Of a stretch of 64,000 nucleotides of DNA, positions 1 through 8,584 are shown one piece after another. The notes under the pieces are model-generated. The model ran no database searches. It worked only from the letters and a program-made list of their open reading frames with translations, and was not told where the DNA came from. Made by a program: the position numbers and the translations under genes. Source of the DNA: Acidimicrobiaceae bacterium (lineage in GTDB: Bacteria > Actinomycetota > Acidimicrobiia > Acidimicrobiales > RAAP-2); NCBI GenBank assembly GCA_003152015.1, contig PLZF01000090.1:456-64455 (forward strand), given 5' to 3'. Every line of letters begins with the position of its first letter. Within the stretch, counting starts at the first letter, position 1.

Positions 1-149
1 TTGGAGTTGGCCAGCACCACCCGGAACCCCTCGTCGGCGAGCACCCGACAAGCCTGGGTCCCCGAGTAGTCGAACTCACACGCCTGACCGATGACGATCG
101 GTCCGGACCCGATGACCAGAATCGACTCAATGTCGTGGCGGCGGGGCAT
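1..149 (-). CDS. carB: carbamoyl-phosphate synthase large subunit, N-terminal fragment
   Basis: The first 49 codons of the large subunit of carbamoyl-phosphate synthase, which makes carbamoyl phosphate for pyrimidine and arginine synthesis; the rest lies outside the window. The fragment begins [21 protein letters not shown] and continues with [13 protein letters not shown], the highly conserved start of the carboxyphosphate ATP-grasp half. Its ATG overlaps the carA stop in an ATGA junction, so the two subunits are translationally coupled. It is the last gene seen of the pyr operon. Confidence 0.95.
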   Translation of the reverse strand, partial: MPRRHDIESILVIGSGPIVIGQACEFDYSGTQACRVLADEGFRVVLANS

Positions 150-1309
150 CAGGCACTCCTCATGTCGCTGTCGGTATTCGGCGTGGCTCCGCTGCGGTCC
201 ATCAAGAGTCGGAACTCCTCGAACAGGTAGCGGGCGTCATGGGGTCCGGGGCCGGCTTCGGGGTGATATTGCACGCTGAATGCCGGTGTGTCCCGGCAAC
301 GGAGACCCTCGATGACCCCGTCGTTGAGGTTCACGTGGGTGACATCGGCCGACGCCAGAGACCCTTCGGCCACCGCATAGTTATGGTTCTGCGAGGTGAT
401 CTCCACCTGGCCGGTCGCCAGTCGTTTTACCGGATGATTGCCGCCGTGGTGCCCGAACGGCAGTTTGTAGGTGATGGCGCCGAGAGCCGCGGCCAGAAGT
501 TGATGACCCAGGCAGATCCCGAATACCGGCACGGTGCCGTCGGCGGCCAGCTTCCCGATCTCTGCGATGATCCCGGGGAGCGCGGCCGGGTCACCGGGGC
601 CATTGGAGAGGAAGACCCCGTCGGGCTCCATATCCAGGACCTGCTCGGCCGGGGTCGAGGCCGGCACCACGGTGACGGTGGCCAGCTCGCCGAGTTGGCG
701 AAGCATTGCCTCCTTGATGCCGAAGTCGTAGGCCACCACCCGGTACGGGCCGTTACCTCTGACGATGATGGTCGAGGTGGTCACTGCCGACACCAGGTCA
801 TGACCGTCGGTGGCGTCTGCCGCCTGGGCCGCATGCAACAGATCGGATTCGGACGCTGTCCCGAAGGCACAGGGCATGGTCCCCTTGTCCCGAAGGTGAC
901 GGGTCAGGCGTCGGGTATCCACCCCGGTGATGCCCGGGATGCCGTGTCGAACCAAAAACTCCTCGAGCGTTGCCGTTGATCTCCAGCTACTCGGGCGATC
1001 GGACAGGGCGCGCACGATGATCCCGCGGCAGTAGGGCCGGATGGCCTCGTCATCGGTCGGGTTGACGCCGTAGTTGCCGATGTGGGGATAGGTGAAGGCG
1101 ATGACCTGTCCGGCATAGGACGGATCGGTGAGCACCTCTTGGTAACCCGATAACACTGTGTTGAACACCGCCTCGCCGGTGGCGATGCCTTCGCCGCCAT
1201 GTCCAAGTCCAGCGGGATCCGCCCCCAGGGCTTCGCCCTCGAATACCTCTCCGTCGGCCAGTACCAGCAGGGCATCGGGGCGGGGGGCGGTTCCGTTCCG
1301 TCCGGTCAT
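149..1309 (-). CDS. carA: carbamoyl-phosphate synthase small (glutaminase) subunit
   Basis: Supplies ammonia from glutamine to CarB. The 386-residue length is normal for the family. The N-terminal half carries the CPSase small-chain domain ([14 protein letters not shown], then a TYPHIGNYG segment). The C-terminal half is a class I glutamine amidotransferase with the nucleophile cysteine in FGICLGHQ and the catalytic His/Glu in [11 protein letters not shown]. The start codon overlaps the pyrC stop by 4 nt (ATGA) and the stop overlaps carB, giving a continuous pyrC-carA-carB unit. The gene is expected to follow the PyrR control located at the head of the operon. Confidence 0.97.
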   Translation of the reverse strand: MTGRNGTAPRPDALLVLADGEVFEGEALGADPAGLGHGGEGIATGEAVFNTVLSGYQEVLTDPSYAGQVIAFTYPHIGNYGVNPTDDEAIRPYCRGIIVRALSDRPSSWRSTATLEEFLVRHGIPGITGVDTRRLTRHLRDKGTMPCAFGTASESDLLHAAQAADATDGHDLVSAVTTSTIIVRGNGPYRVVAYDFGIKEAMLRQLGELATVTVVPASTPAEQVLDMEPDGVFLSNGPGDPAALPGIIAEIGKLAADGTVPVFGICLGHQLLAAALGAITYKLPFGHHGGNHPVKRLATGQVEITSQNHNYAVAEGSLASADVTHVNLNDGVIEGLRCRDTPAFSVQYHPEAGPGPHDARYLFEEFRLLMDRSGATPNTDSDMRSA

Positions 1310-2622
1310 CGCTGCGCCTCACCGTCAATGACCACCGGCTCCCCCCTGAACACCGTGTGTCGCACCCGCCCGGTGAGGGTCCGACCGGCGTAGGGCGTGT
1401 TGCGGCTCCGACTGGCGAGGGTCATCGGGTCAACCGTCCAGGTGGCGGTGGGATCGATGACGCACAGGTTCGACTCGGCTCCGGGGGTGATCGGGCCTCC
1501 TTGGCCTCCGCGGTTCGAAGGGTCCAGGCCGGCGATGGCCGCCGGCTGCCAACTCAGTAGAGCGAGTATGCGAGTGAGCGGAAGGTCGAGCTCGGTGATG
1601 GCCAGGCTCAGCGCCGTCTGCAAGCCGAGCACGCCCGGAGGGGCCAGGTCGAAGGGAAGGTCCTTGAACTCAGGGGCGTGGGGGGCGTGGTCGGTGGCGA
1701 TGGCGTCGACGGTCCCATCGGCGAGTCCCGCCTTCACCGCGTCGACATCGCATTGGGGTCGCAGCGGCGGGTTTACCTTGAACACCGGGTCGTACCCGGC
1801 AGCACATGCATCGGTCAGCGAAAAATGGTGGGGAGCGACTTCGGCCGTCACCGGCAATCCGGCGGCTTTGGCCTGTCTCACCAACTCGATCGACGGCGCG
1901 GTGGACAAGTGCAGAAAATGGATCCGCGATCCGGTCACCCGGGCCAGGGCGATATCCCGGGCCACCATCACTTCTTCGGCCAAAGCCGGCATACCCGGGA
2001 TACCCAACCGGCTCGACCAGGCCCCCTCGTGCATGGCACCATCACAGGCCAGGGAACCGTCCTCGCAATGCTGGGCCAGGGTGGCCCCCAGACCGCGTGC
2101 GTACTCGAGGGCACGACGCATGAGGCCGGCCGACTGCACCCCGGCCCCGTCGTCGGTAAAGAGGCGCACCCCGAGGGCCGCTAGCTCGGCCATCGGGGCC
2201 AGACGCTGCCCTGCCCTGCCTACGGTGATCGCCCCGGCCACCGCCACCTGGGCAGTGGCCGTGCGGGCCAACTCAACGACGTTGCGAACCGCGTCCGCCG
2301 AGTCGAGGGGCGGGTTGGTGTTGGGCATCGCCACCACCGCGGTGTATCCGCCCAATGACGCGGCACGGGTGCCGGTCTCTATGGTCTCAGCCTCCTCGTG
2401 GCCCGGTTCGCGAAGATGGGCGTGGAGGTCAACCAATCCGGGTGAGACCACACAGCGTCCGGCATCGAGGACGGTGGCCCCGGTGGGCACCACCAGCCCG
2501 TCGCCTACCTCTTGGATCCGGCCGTTGGCGACAACCACGTCGGCCCGACGTTCACCGGTGGCATCGATCACGATGCCACCTCTGATGATGAGGGTGGGAT
2601 CAGACCGGTTCGGCTCAGACAT
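1306..2622 (-). CDS. pyrC: dihydroorotase
   Basis: Third step of de novo pyrimidine synthesis: cyclises carbamoyl aspartate to dihydroorotate. The 438 residues form an amidohydrolase barrel of the longer type I class. The metal-binding motif [10 protein letters not shown] lies near residue 66, further zinc ligands are expected at the HCED and LHLST segments, and the catalytic aspartate is in IATDHAPH. The reading frame starts 8 nt inside the end of pyrB and its own stop overlaps carA, so it is an internal gene of the pyr operon. Confidence 0.96.
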   Translation of the reverse strand: MSEPNRSDPTLIIRGGIVIDATGERRADVVVANGRIQEVGDGLVVPTGATVLDAGRCVVSPGLVDLHAHLREPGHEEAETIETGTRAASLGGYTAVVAMPNTNPPLDSADAVRNVVELARTATAQVAVAGAITVGRAGQRLAPMAELAALGVRLFTDDGAGVQSAGLMRRALEYARGLGATLAQHCEDGSLACDGAMHEGAWSSRLGIPGMPALAEEVMVARDIALARVTGSRIHFLHLSTAPSIELVRQAKAAGLPVTAEVAPHHFSLTDACAAGYDPVFKVNPPLRPQCDVDAVKAGLADGTVDAIATDHAPHAPEFKDLPFDLAPPGVLGLQTALSLAITELDLPLTRILALLSWQPAAIAGLDPSNRGGQGGPITPGAESNLCVIDPTATWTVDPMTLASRSRNTPYAGRTLTGRVRHTVFRGEPVVIDGEAQR

Positions 2623-3586
2623 TGGAACTTCCTTCGACCGGACTCTGTCCCAGCATCAGAAACAGCACTGCCATCCGCACCGCCACCCCATTGCTCACCT
2701 GTCCGGTGATGTGGGCGGCAGGCAGGTCGGCTACCTCCGAGGCGATCTCCACCCCCCGCACCATGGGCCCAGGGTGAAGAATCAGCGTCTCGGGTTTCAG
2801 CATTGCCGCCCGGCGCCCGGTCAACCCGAACCGGGTCGTGTATTCGCGGAGGCTGGGCACAAACTCACCACTCCCCCGTTCGGACTGCAGCCGAAGCAGC
2901 GATACCACGTCGGCGGAGGGGAGCTCATTGTCGATGTCGTGGCTGACCGCGGCAATAGGCCACCCATCGATCGAGGGAGGAAGCAGGGTGGGTGGCGCCA
3001 CCAGCGTCACCTCGGCCCCGAGGGCGGCGTAGGCGGCGACCTGCGAACGGGCCACCCGGCTGTGACGGATGTCCCCCACGATGACCACCTGCAGACTCTT
3101 GAACCGATCCATACCCTCATCGCCACCGCCCAACGCCTGGCGAACTGTATAGAGGTCGAGGAGAGCCTGGGTCGGGTGCTCGTGCCAACCGTCTCCGGCG
3201 TTGATGACAGACAAGTTGGTGACCCAGCCGGCTACTCGGGTCGGGGCGCCCGAGGACGGGTGGCGAATGATGATGGCGTCGATTCCCATCGCCTCGATGG
3301 TCTCCACCGTGTCGCGGAGTGACTCGCCTTTCTTCACCGAAGATGATCCGACCGCGAACGAGAGCACGTCGGCCGACAGCCGCTTGGCCGCCGTCTCGAA
3401 CGAGACCCGGGTCCGGGTCGAGTCCTCGAAGAACAAGGTGGCGACCGTCCGACCCCGCAGGGCCGGCACTTTCGGATTTGCCCGGTGGCCAACCTCCACA
3501 AAGGAGTCAGCCACCCGCAAGACCTCGCCGATGCCATCGGGGCCGAGATCGTCGATGCTCAAGAGATGGTGAGGGAACTGATTCAC
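2615..3586 (-). CDS. pyrB: aspartate carbamoyltransferase catalytic chain
   Basis: Joins carbamoyl phosphate to aspartate. The 323-residue protein has the carbamoyl-phosphate loop STRTRVSFE in the first third and the [11 protein letters not shown] motif in the middle, both diagnostic for ATCase. It begins at GTG in a GTGA overlap with the pyrR stop. No regulatory pyrI chain is present, as usual in Gram-positive lineages; allosteric control is replaced by PyrR regulation of the operon. Confidence 0.96.
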   Translation of the reverse strand: MNQFPHHLLSIDDLGPDGIGEVLRVADSFVEVGHRANPKVPALRGRTVATLFFEDSTRTRVSFETAAKRLSADVLSFAVGSSSVKKGESLRDTVETIEAMGIDAIIIRHPSSGAPTRVAGWVTNLSVINAGDGWHEHPTQALLDLYTVRQALGGGDEGMDRFKSLQVVIVGDIRHSRVARSQVAAYAALGAEVTLVAPPTLLPPSIDGWPIAAVSHDIDNELPSADVVSLLRLQSERGSGEFVPSLREYTTRFGLTGRRAAMLKPETLILHPGPMVRGVEIASEVADLPAAHITGQVSNGVAVRMAVLFLMLGQSPVEGSSNV

Positions 3587-4152
3587 CGACCCACCACATC
3601 CCCGAGCGCCACACCGTCTTCGGTGACGTCGACCATCTCGTCGCGTCGGGTGGGAAGGTTCTTTCCCACGTAGTCGGGCCGGATTGGCAGTTCACGGTGG
3701 CCTCGGTCGACCATGACCGCCAACTGCACGGCCTGGGCCCGTCCATACTCGCTGACCGCGTTGAGGGCGGCCCGAACGGTCCGTCCGGTGAAGAGCACGT
3801 CGTCGACCAACACCACGGTGGCCCCGGTCAGATCAAAACTGATGTCGGTCACCGCCTCAGGCAATACCGGGCGCAGACCGATGTCATCGCGATAGAAGGC
3901 GACGTCGAGGATGCCCACCGGGATGGTGGTGCTCTCCACGGTTTCGAGGCTGGCCGCCAAGCGCTCGGCAATGGGAACGCCACCGGTTTGGAGTCCGATC
4001 AGGACCAGATGCTCGAGGCCCCGATTGCGCTCGGCGATCTCGTGGGACATCCGGGTGATGGCTCGGTGGACGTCGGCTGCCGACATCACTTGAGCTCTGG
4101 GGACAAATACTGCGCCCCGCGGTCGGGTATGACTGCGTTCGCGTTCGGCCAC
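3583..4152 (-). CDS. pyrR: bifunctional pyr operon regulator / uracil phosphoribosyltransferase PyrR
   Basis: An RNA-binding regulator that senses UMP/UTP and shuts down the pyr operon, and that also has weak uracil phosphoribosyltransferase activity. The 189 residues include the [17 protein letters not shown] segment and the PRPP-binding loop [13 protein letters not shown]. The start is a GTG placed five bases after a clear AGGAGG ribosome site. About 18 nt further upstream lies a PyrR-type RNA hairpin (annotated separately), so this protein very probably represses its own translation and that of pyrB-pyrC-carA-carB. Confidence 0.96.
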   Translation of the reverse strand: MAERERSHTRPRGAVFVPRAQVMSAADVHRAITRMSHEIAERNRGLEHLVLIGLQTGGVPIAERLAASLETVESTTIPVGILDVAFYRDDIGLRPVLPEAVTDISFDLTGATVVLVDDVLFTGRTVRAALNAVSEYGRAQAVQLAVMVDRGHRELPIRPDYVGKNLPTRRDEMVDVTEDGVALGDVVGR

Positions 4153-4170
4153 CGGCTCCTCCTGTCCGTT

Positions 4171-4188
4171 CGGGCCTCACGGGACCCG
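4171..4188 (-). promoter_or_regulatory. PyrR-binding RNA hairpin in the pyr leader
   Basis: On the mRNA this reads CGGGUCCCGUGAGGCCCG. The four outer bases pair (CGGG with CCCG), and the core GGUCCCGUGAGGCC matches the Bacillus PyrR consensus ARUCCNGNGAGGYU at 12 of 14 positions. It ends only 7 nt before the AGGAGG of pyrR, and no anti-terminator or terminator pair is visible in the short leader. This resembles the translational repression described for Mycobacterium pyr genes rather than Bacillus-type attenuation. Confidence 0.8.
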
Positions 4189-4206
4189 CTTCACGGTCAG
4201 ATGTCG

Positions 4207-4212
4207 ACTATA
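4207..4212 (-). promoter_or_regulatory. candidate -10 element of the pyr operon
   Basis: TATAGT on the minus strand, between the tetR stop and the PyrR hairpin. Transcription starting about 7 nt downstream would give a leader of roughly 48 nt containing the whole hairpin and the ribosome site. I see no convincing -35 hexamer at 16-18 nt, so the call rests on position and the -10 match alone. Confidence 0.4.
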
Positions 4213-4221
4213 CCGCGAGTC

Positions 4222-4908
4222 TCAGTTGTGCGCGTCACCTGTCACTCCAGGGTCGTCGCCGGTCCCCTGGGCCGATGGACCCGCGAACGCCGCCAGTCCG
4301 CTACCCGCGAACATTGTCAGTTGATCGACCAACTCGGCCCGTGACACGGTCCTCGAGTCCACCCACCAGTCGGCAGCCATAAAGACCGATCCCATCAGGG
4401 CGTAGCCCAACGTGGCAGCTGGAGAGGGGTCGGCCCCTGAGTCGCGGAGGCCATCCGCCATCATGGAGCCCACCACCTCGCCCACCGATACGAGCAGTTG
4501 GCGGTCGCCAAGGGAACGGCCGAATCCTGCCGCTCCCTGCACCAGAAATCTGAAGAGTGCGGGCTCTGTTTCCACAAATTGACAGAAGGCATCGATGGCC
4601 CCCCGCAGCGCCACCGGAAGTTCAGTCTCTTCCGACACCAGCGTCCCGATGCGCAGGGCCAACTCATCCGACACCTCGGCCGCCAGTGCGTCGGCCAGCG
4701 ACGCCTTGTCCTTGAACGCTGCATACAGTGCCGGTTTGGTATAGCCCGCCGCCCCGGCGATGGCCGCCATCGACGCATCGGGTCCCAACCGGGCGATGGC
4801 ACCGCGTGCCACCGTCACGAGTTGACGGCGACGGTGTGCGGGATCGGGCCGAGGCCCGGGAGGCCGTCCCCGGCGGGTTGGTTGGGACGAAATGGCGATT
4901 TCTCCCAT
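4222..4908 (-). CDS. TetR-family transcriptional regulator
   Basis: A 228-residue repressor-type protein. The N-terminus is basic and is followed by a TetR helix-turn-helix at about residues 46-70 (SMAAIAGAAGYTKPALYAAF); the remainder is a helical ligand-binding domain. It is divergent from the DUF2236 oxygenase gene and shares a 60-bp control region with it, so local control of that gene plus self-regulation is the simplest inference. A TATACT hexamer ends 6 nt before the ATG, so the message is probably leaderless. Ligand unknown. Confidence 0.88.
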   Translation of the reverse strand: MGEIAISSQPTRRGRPPGPRPDPAHRRRQLVTVARGAIARLGPDASMAAIAGAAGYTKPALYAAFKDKASLADALAAEVSDELALRIGTLVSEETELPVALRGAIDAFCQFVETEPALFRFLVQGAAGFGRSLGDRQLLVSVGEVVGSMMADGLRDSGADPSPAATLGYALMGSVFMAADWWVDSRTVSRAELVDQLTMFAGSGLAAFAGPSAQGTGDDPGVTGDAHN

Positions 4909-4968
4909 GGATCCAGTATAACCTACCGCTAGTAGTTAATATCCTCGATTCTCCGGGAGGAACGGAAT
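4909..4968. promoter_or_regulatory. divergent promoter/operator between tetR and the DUF2236 gene
   Basis: An AT-rich island in GC-rich DNA. TATACT (4915-4920, minus) serves tetR and TAATAT (4937-4942, plus) serves the oxygenase gene. Between them the inverted repeat CTAC-N5-GTAG (4923-4935), flanked by partly symmetric AAC/TTA, is placed to block both promoters and is my candidate TetR operator. A GGGAGGA ribosome site at 4955-4961 precedes the TTG start of the plus-strand gene. Confidence 0.5.
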
Positions 4969-5874
4969 TTGAAACTCGACCCCATGGGCCCGATCCGCGG
5001 GATGATGGCATCAACGATGCGCAGCAAGTTCGGTGAGCCGCTGGTGTCGTTCGACGACTCCCCTGGTGATCCGGGTCTGTTCGGACCGGAGTCGGTCACC
5101 TGGCGGGTGCACTCGGACATGCCCGCCATGCTCATCGGCGGGGTGTCATCTCTTTTGCTTCAGACGCTTCATCCCGGGGCGATGGCCGGTGTGGCCGATT
5201 TTTCCGTCTACGAGGAGGATCCGCTCGGCCGACTCCAGCGAACCGGCACCTTTGTAGGCGGAACCATCTTCGGATCTACGGCTACAGCGGAGAAGCTCAT
5301 CGATATTGTCAAATACGTGCATCTGTCGGTATCGGGAGTCCGTCCCGACGGCGTTCCCTATGCCGCCTCCGATCCTGACCTCCTCTGCTGGGTGCACGTG
5401 GCCGAACATGCTCAGTTCCTCCGAGCCCACCAGCTCTTCGGTGTCCGGCCCCTGCGGGCACCGGATATAGATCGATATTTCGCCGAGGTAGCAGAAGTGG
5501 CGCGCCGACTGGGTGCAACCGATGTTCCCACCGATGCCATTGGGGTCGACGACTATTTCACCGCCATCCGGCCGGAACTGCAGTTCGGGACACAGGCCGC
5601 CAAAGGCCTCGAATTCCTACTGGCACCCAACATCGGCGGTCCGGTGGAACAGGCCGCGTATACCCCCTTGGTCCGCGCCGCCACAGCCATCCTTCCCGAT
5701 TGGGCCTCACGCATGTTGGGCATATGGCAACCGTGGCCCGAGTTGGTGGCCAACCGTTTCACCGCCTGGGGGCTATGCCGCACCTTGCGATGGGCCATGG
5801 GACCGAGCGAGGTCTTTGATCGTTCGAACCGCCGAGCCAGGGCTGTAATCGGGGCTGAGGTGGCCGCGGCATAA
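4969..5874 (+). CDS. DUF2236 (MpaB-like) oxygenase family protein
   Basis: A 301-residue member of the DUF2236 family, which includes the rubber-degrading latex-clearing protein and fungal MpaB and is thought to bind haem b. Family landmarks present are QTLHPGAMAGV (about residues 64-74), the RLQRTGTFVGGTIFG stretch and the histidine pair in WVHVAEHAQFL. The start is TTG, chosen because a strong GGGAGGA precedes it at the right distance. There is no signal peptide, so it is probably cytoplasmic. Control by the divergent TetR protein is likely. The substrate is unknown. Confidence 0.85.
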   Translation: MKLDPMGPIRGMMASTMRSKFGEPLVSFDDSPGDPGLFGPESVTWRVHSDMPAMLIGGVSSLLLQTLHPGAMAGVADFSVYEEDPLGRLQRTGTFVGGTIFGSTATAEKLIDIVKYVHLSVSGVRPDGVPYAASDPDLLCWVHVAEHAQFLRAHQLFGVRPLRAPDIDRYFAEVAEVARRLGATDVPTDAIGVDDYFTAIRPELQFGTQAAKGLEFLLAPNIGGPVEQAAYTPLVRAATAILPDWASRMLGIWQPWPELVANRFTAWGLCRTLRWAMGPSEVFDRSNRRARAVIGAEVAAA

Positions 5875-5877
5875 GTA

Positions 5878-5900
5878 GGTCCGGCCACACGGGCCGGACC
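5878..5900. terminator. bidirectional intrinsic terminator hairpin
   Basis: A perfect 9-bp GC-rich stem (GGTCCGGCC / GGCCGGACC) with a 5-nt loop lies in the 35-bp gap between the converging DUF2236 and nusB genes. The downstream T run is short (GTTCTCCT). Position and symmetry suit a terminator for both strands. Confidence 0.75.
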
Positions 5901-5909
5901 GTTCTCCTA

Positions 5910-6305
5910 TCAATCCCGGATGCGGGTAGCCAGGGTGGACAGGACCCCGTTGACGAAACGCCCGGAGTCGTCGGTGGAGTACCCCGAAGCCAGCTCCACC
6001 GCCTCGTTGAGGATGACGGCGGTGGGCACCTCGGATGAGCCCAACAGCTCTGCCACCGCCAAACGGAGGACGTTTCGATCGACCACCGCCATCCGAGCCA
6101 GGTCCCATCCGATGGCGGCCGAATTGATCAACTCGTCGATCTCGGCCTGTCTCTCCTCCACCGCCGTCAACAACTCCACCGTGTAGGGATCGGGCGGCAC
6201 CATGAGGGCGCCCAGGATCTCCGACGGAGGATTGCCCTTCAGCTCCGCCTCGTACATGAGTGAGAGCGCCCGTTCTCGGGCCTGGTGTCGGGGTGACGTC
6301 TCCAT
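5910..6305 (-). CDS. nusB: transcription antitermination factor NusB
   Basis: RNA-binding partner of NusE/S10 in rRNA antitermination. The 131-residue all-helical protein shows the family start (SPRHQARERALSLMYEAEL) and the C-terminal signature NEAVELASGYSTDDSGRFVNGVLSTL. It follows efp on the same strand, the common actinobacterial arrangement, although 76 nt separate them. In many relatives pyrR comes next; here the TetR/DUF2236 pair lies in between. Confidence 0.95.
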   Translation of the reverse strand: METSPRHQARERALSLMYEAELKGNPPSEILGALMVPPDPYTVELLTAVEERQAEIDELINSAAIGWDLARMAVVDRNVLRLAVAELLGSSEVPTAVILNEAVELASGYSTDDSGRFVNGVLSTLATRIRD

Positions 6306-6381
6306 GATGGAACACGGTGAGGTGCAGATGCAGCGTGTGGGCCGATGAGGGCGTGGTCGATGGCAGCCCTCCTTCGGTTCC

Positions 6382-6942
6382 TCAGGCCCGGGTCAGATAC
6401 TCCCCGGACCGGGTATCCACTTTGATCTTCTCACCCGGATTGACGAATAACGGAACCTGCAGTGCCAAGCCGGTCTCCACGATGGCTGGCTTGCGCGCTC
6501 CCGAGACGCGGTCGCCTTGCACCCCGGGCTCGGTCTCGGTGACCGTCAGCTCCACCGCGGCCGGCAGGTCGACCCCGACAATCTCGGTGCCGTAGAACTG
6601 GAGCACGGCATCGTCACCTTCCTTCAGGTAGTTGGCGGCGTCACCGAGGGAGGCGGTCGTCACCTGAAGCTGTTCGTAGGTGACGGTGTCCATGAACACA
6701 TAGTCGGCGCTGTCCCGATAGAGGAACTGCATCGCCCGTTTGTCGATGATGGCCTGCTCGAGCTTTTCGTCGGCCCGATAGGTGCGTTCAATCACTGCGC
6801 CGGTTCGGACGTTCTTCAGTTTGGTGCGCACGAAGGCGCCGCCCTTCCCCGGCTTCACGTGCTGGAACTCCACCACCGCGAACAAGCCTTCGGTCAGGTT
6901 GAGGGTCATTCCATTGCGCAGGTCGTTGGTCGAGACAGCCAT
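6382..6942 (-). CDS. efp: elongation factor P
   Basis: Relieves ribosome stalling at polyproline stretches. Its 186 residues show the KOW-like N-terminal domain and two OB domains. The tip loop HVKPGKGGAFVR puts the modifiable lysine at residue 33, and the C-terminal signature is VPLFVNPGEKIKVDTRSGEYLTRA. I see no dedicated modification enzyme nearby. It lies 16 nt downstream of the M24 peptidase gene, the classic pepQ-efp-nusB order. Confidence 0.97.
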   Translation of the reverse strand: MAVSTNDLRNGMTLNLTEGLFAVVEFQHVKPGKGGAFVRTKLKNVRTGAVIERTYRADEKLEQAIIDKRAMQFLYRDSADYVFMDTVTYEQLQVTTASLGDAANYLKEGDDAVLQFYGTEIVGVDLPAAVELTVTETEPGVQGDRVSGARKPAIVETGLALQVPLFVNPGEKIKVDTRSGEYLTRA

Positions 6943-6958
6943 TAGGCGATATTTCTCA

Positions 6959-8125
6959 TCAGACAGGGACTTCTTTCGGGAACTGTGTGAGGGATCTGCT
7001 GCCGTCTGCGGTTACAACCAGGGTGTCCTCAATGCGGACCCCACCGGTGTCGGGCACATAGACACCGGGCTCCACGGTGATCACGGCGCCGGGGGCGAGG
7101 ATAGCAGTTGACCCTGGCCCGACCGACGGGGCTTCGTGAATATCGAGGCCGACCCCGTGGCCGGTTCCGTGCTCGAACCGTTCTCCCCACCCGGCATCGT
7201 CGATCACCTGACGGCAGACCAGGTCGACCGATCCTGTCTCTATGCCCGGGCGCACCGCCGCCACCCCAGAGCGCTGGGATTCGGCCACCACCGAAAACAC
7301 CCGGGCCAACTCGCCGGTGGGTTCGCCACCCACACAAAAGGTGCGGGTCATATCCGAGCGATACCCATCGAAGACGGCGCCGAAGTCGACCACCACCGGG
7401 TCGCCCCTTTGTATCCGGCGGTCACCCGGCCGAGCATGTGGCTTGGCCGAGTTCTCGCCGGAGGCCACAATGGTCTCGAACGCACTGTCCTCTGCCCCCG
7501 CCATGCGCATGGCGTGGTCAAGGCCGGCGGCAAACCGGGACTCGGTCAGAGGACCAACAGCGCCGGTGCCGGACCCGGCCGCCGCCAACATCGGTAACAC
7601 GGCTGCCAATGCCTCGTCGGCGATCGCCGCGGCCCGCTCCATCCTGATGATCTCGTCGGCGTCCTTGACCACCCGTAGCGACTCAATCAGCCCCCGGGTC
7701 GCCAACAGTTCCGAGGATGCGAAGACGTCGACCCATGAACGTTGGGAGGCCCACGTCACGTCGTCGGCCTCCAGTCCGACGCGGAGCGCCGATCCCGCGG
7801 CTCCGGCCAACGCCTCACGCTGAGCCTGAACTCCTCCCACTACAACGGCCACCTCATCGGCCACTCCAGATGCTCGAATCTGTTCGCCCGACTGGGTCCG
7901 ATACCGCCCATCAGTGGTCAGCACGGCGCGGCCCGCGGTAACCAGCAAGAGGCCGGCCGAGCCCGAGAACCCGGTGAGCCAGCGGATATTGGCCGGCGTG
8001 GTCACCAGCAACGCCTCGATGGCACCACCCTCCGCGCTGGCTTCGTCGAACAGCTTCCGCAATCGATCCAGCCGTCCGACCACCGACATCGGGGAAAGCT
8101 GATCGGACTTCCCGACCCCCGCCAC
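6959..8125 (-). CDS. M24 family metallopeptidase (Xaa-Pro aminopeptidase type)
   Basis: A proline-specific aminopeptidase, 388 residues. The N-terminal creatinase-like domain runs to about residue 145. The catalytic pita-bread domain has metal ligands in VVDFGAVFDGYRSDMTRTF (two Asp), HGTGHGVGLDIHE (His), EPGVYV (Glu) and GGVRIED (Glu). The GTG start follows the aroQ stop directly (TGAGTG), so translation is probably coupled; an ATG about 12 codons in (MSVVGRLDRL) is the alternative start. It is part of the aro-efp-nusB block. Confidence 0.92.
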   Translation of the reverse strand: MAGVGKSDQLSPMSVVGRLDRLRKLFDEASAEGGAIEALLVTTPANIRWLTGFSGSAGLLLVTAGRAVLTTDGRYRTQSGEQIRASGVADEVAVVVGGVQAQREALAGAAGSALRVGLEADDVTWASQRSWVDVFASSELLATRGLIESLRVVKDADEIIRMERAAAIADEALAAVLPMLAAAGSGTGAVGPLTESRFAAGLDHAMRMAGAEDSAFETIVASGENSAKPHARPGDRRIQRGDPVVVDFGAVFDGYRSDMTRTFCVGGEPTGELARVFSVVAESQRSGVAAVRPGIETGSVDLVCRQVIDDAGWGERFEHGTGHGVGLDIHEAPSVGPGSTAILAPGAVITVEPGVYVPDTGGVRIEDTLVVTADGSRSLTQFPKEVPV

Positions 8126-8584
8126 TCACGACCCCGATCGCGCCATAAGGAGCCGGTGGGTTGCCTCCACGGCCAGGGAGTACCCCAAACCCCCAAATCC
8201 GGCGATGCACCCATCGGCCACCGGGGCGACCACCGAGGTATGCCGGAACGGTTCGCGGGAGGCGGGGTTGGAGAGGTGCAACTCCACCACCACCCCTTCG
8301 AACGCCGCCAGGGCATCGTGGAGCGACCACGACGTGTGGGTAAGGGCACCAGCGTTGATGATGATGGCCACCGCTCTCCTCCGGGCTCCCTGCACCGCTT
8401 CGACCAGCTCACCTTCGTGATTGGTCTGGAAGTGTTCGAGTTCGAATCCCAGCTTGGTGGCGGTACCGGTAGCGGTCGCGACATGGTCGGCCAGCGTCTC
8501 CGGCCCGTAGATGGCCGGCTCTCTCTCGCCCAACAGGTTCAGGTTGGGGCCCGAAAGCAACACGATGAGTCCCGACGAGCTCAT
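8126..8584 (-). CDS. aroQ: type II 3-dehydroquinate dehydratase
   Basis: Third shikimate-pathway enzyme, 152 residues. All type II signatures are visible: GPNLNLLGEREPAIYG with catalytic Tyr26 and Arg21, INAGALTHTSW with Asn77, and ELHLSNPASREPFRHTS with His103. It overlaps aroB by 4 nt (ATGA) and abuts the peptidase gene, so it belongs to the aroK-aroB-aroQ operon. Confidence 0.97.
   Translation of the reverse strand: MSSSGLIVLLSGPNLNLLGEREPAIYGPETLADHVATATGTATKLGFELEHFQTNHEGELVEAVQGARRRAVAIIINAGALTHTSWSLHDALAAFEGVVVELHLSNPASREPFRHTSVVAPVADGCIAGFGGLGYSLAVEATHRLLMARSGS

Noticed and set aside
1397..3322. A 641-codon open frame on the plus strand across pyrC and pyrB
   Set aside because: It is the antisense shadow of two unmistakable genes; high GC keeps stop codons rare, and the translation shows Ser/Arg/Pro-rich composition without motifs.
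8425..8455. GTTCGAGTTCGAATCCC resembling a tRNA T-arm
   Set aside because: It lies inside aroQ coding sequence and no acceptor, D or anticodon arms can be built around it.
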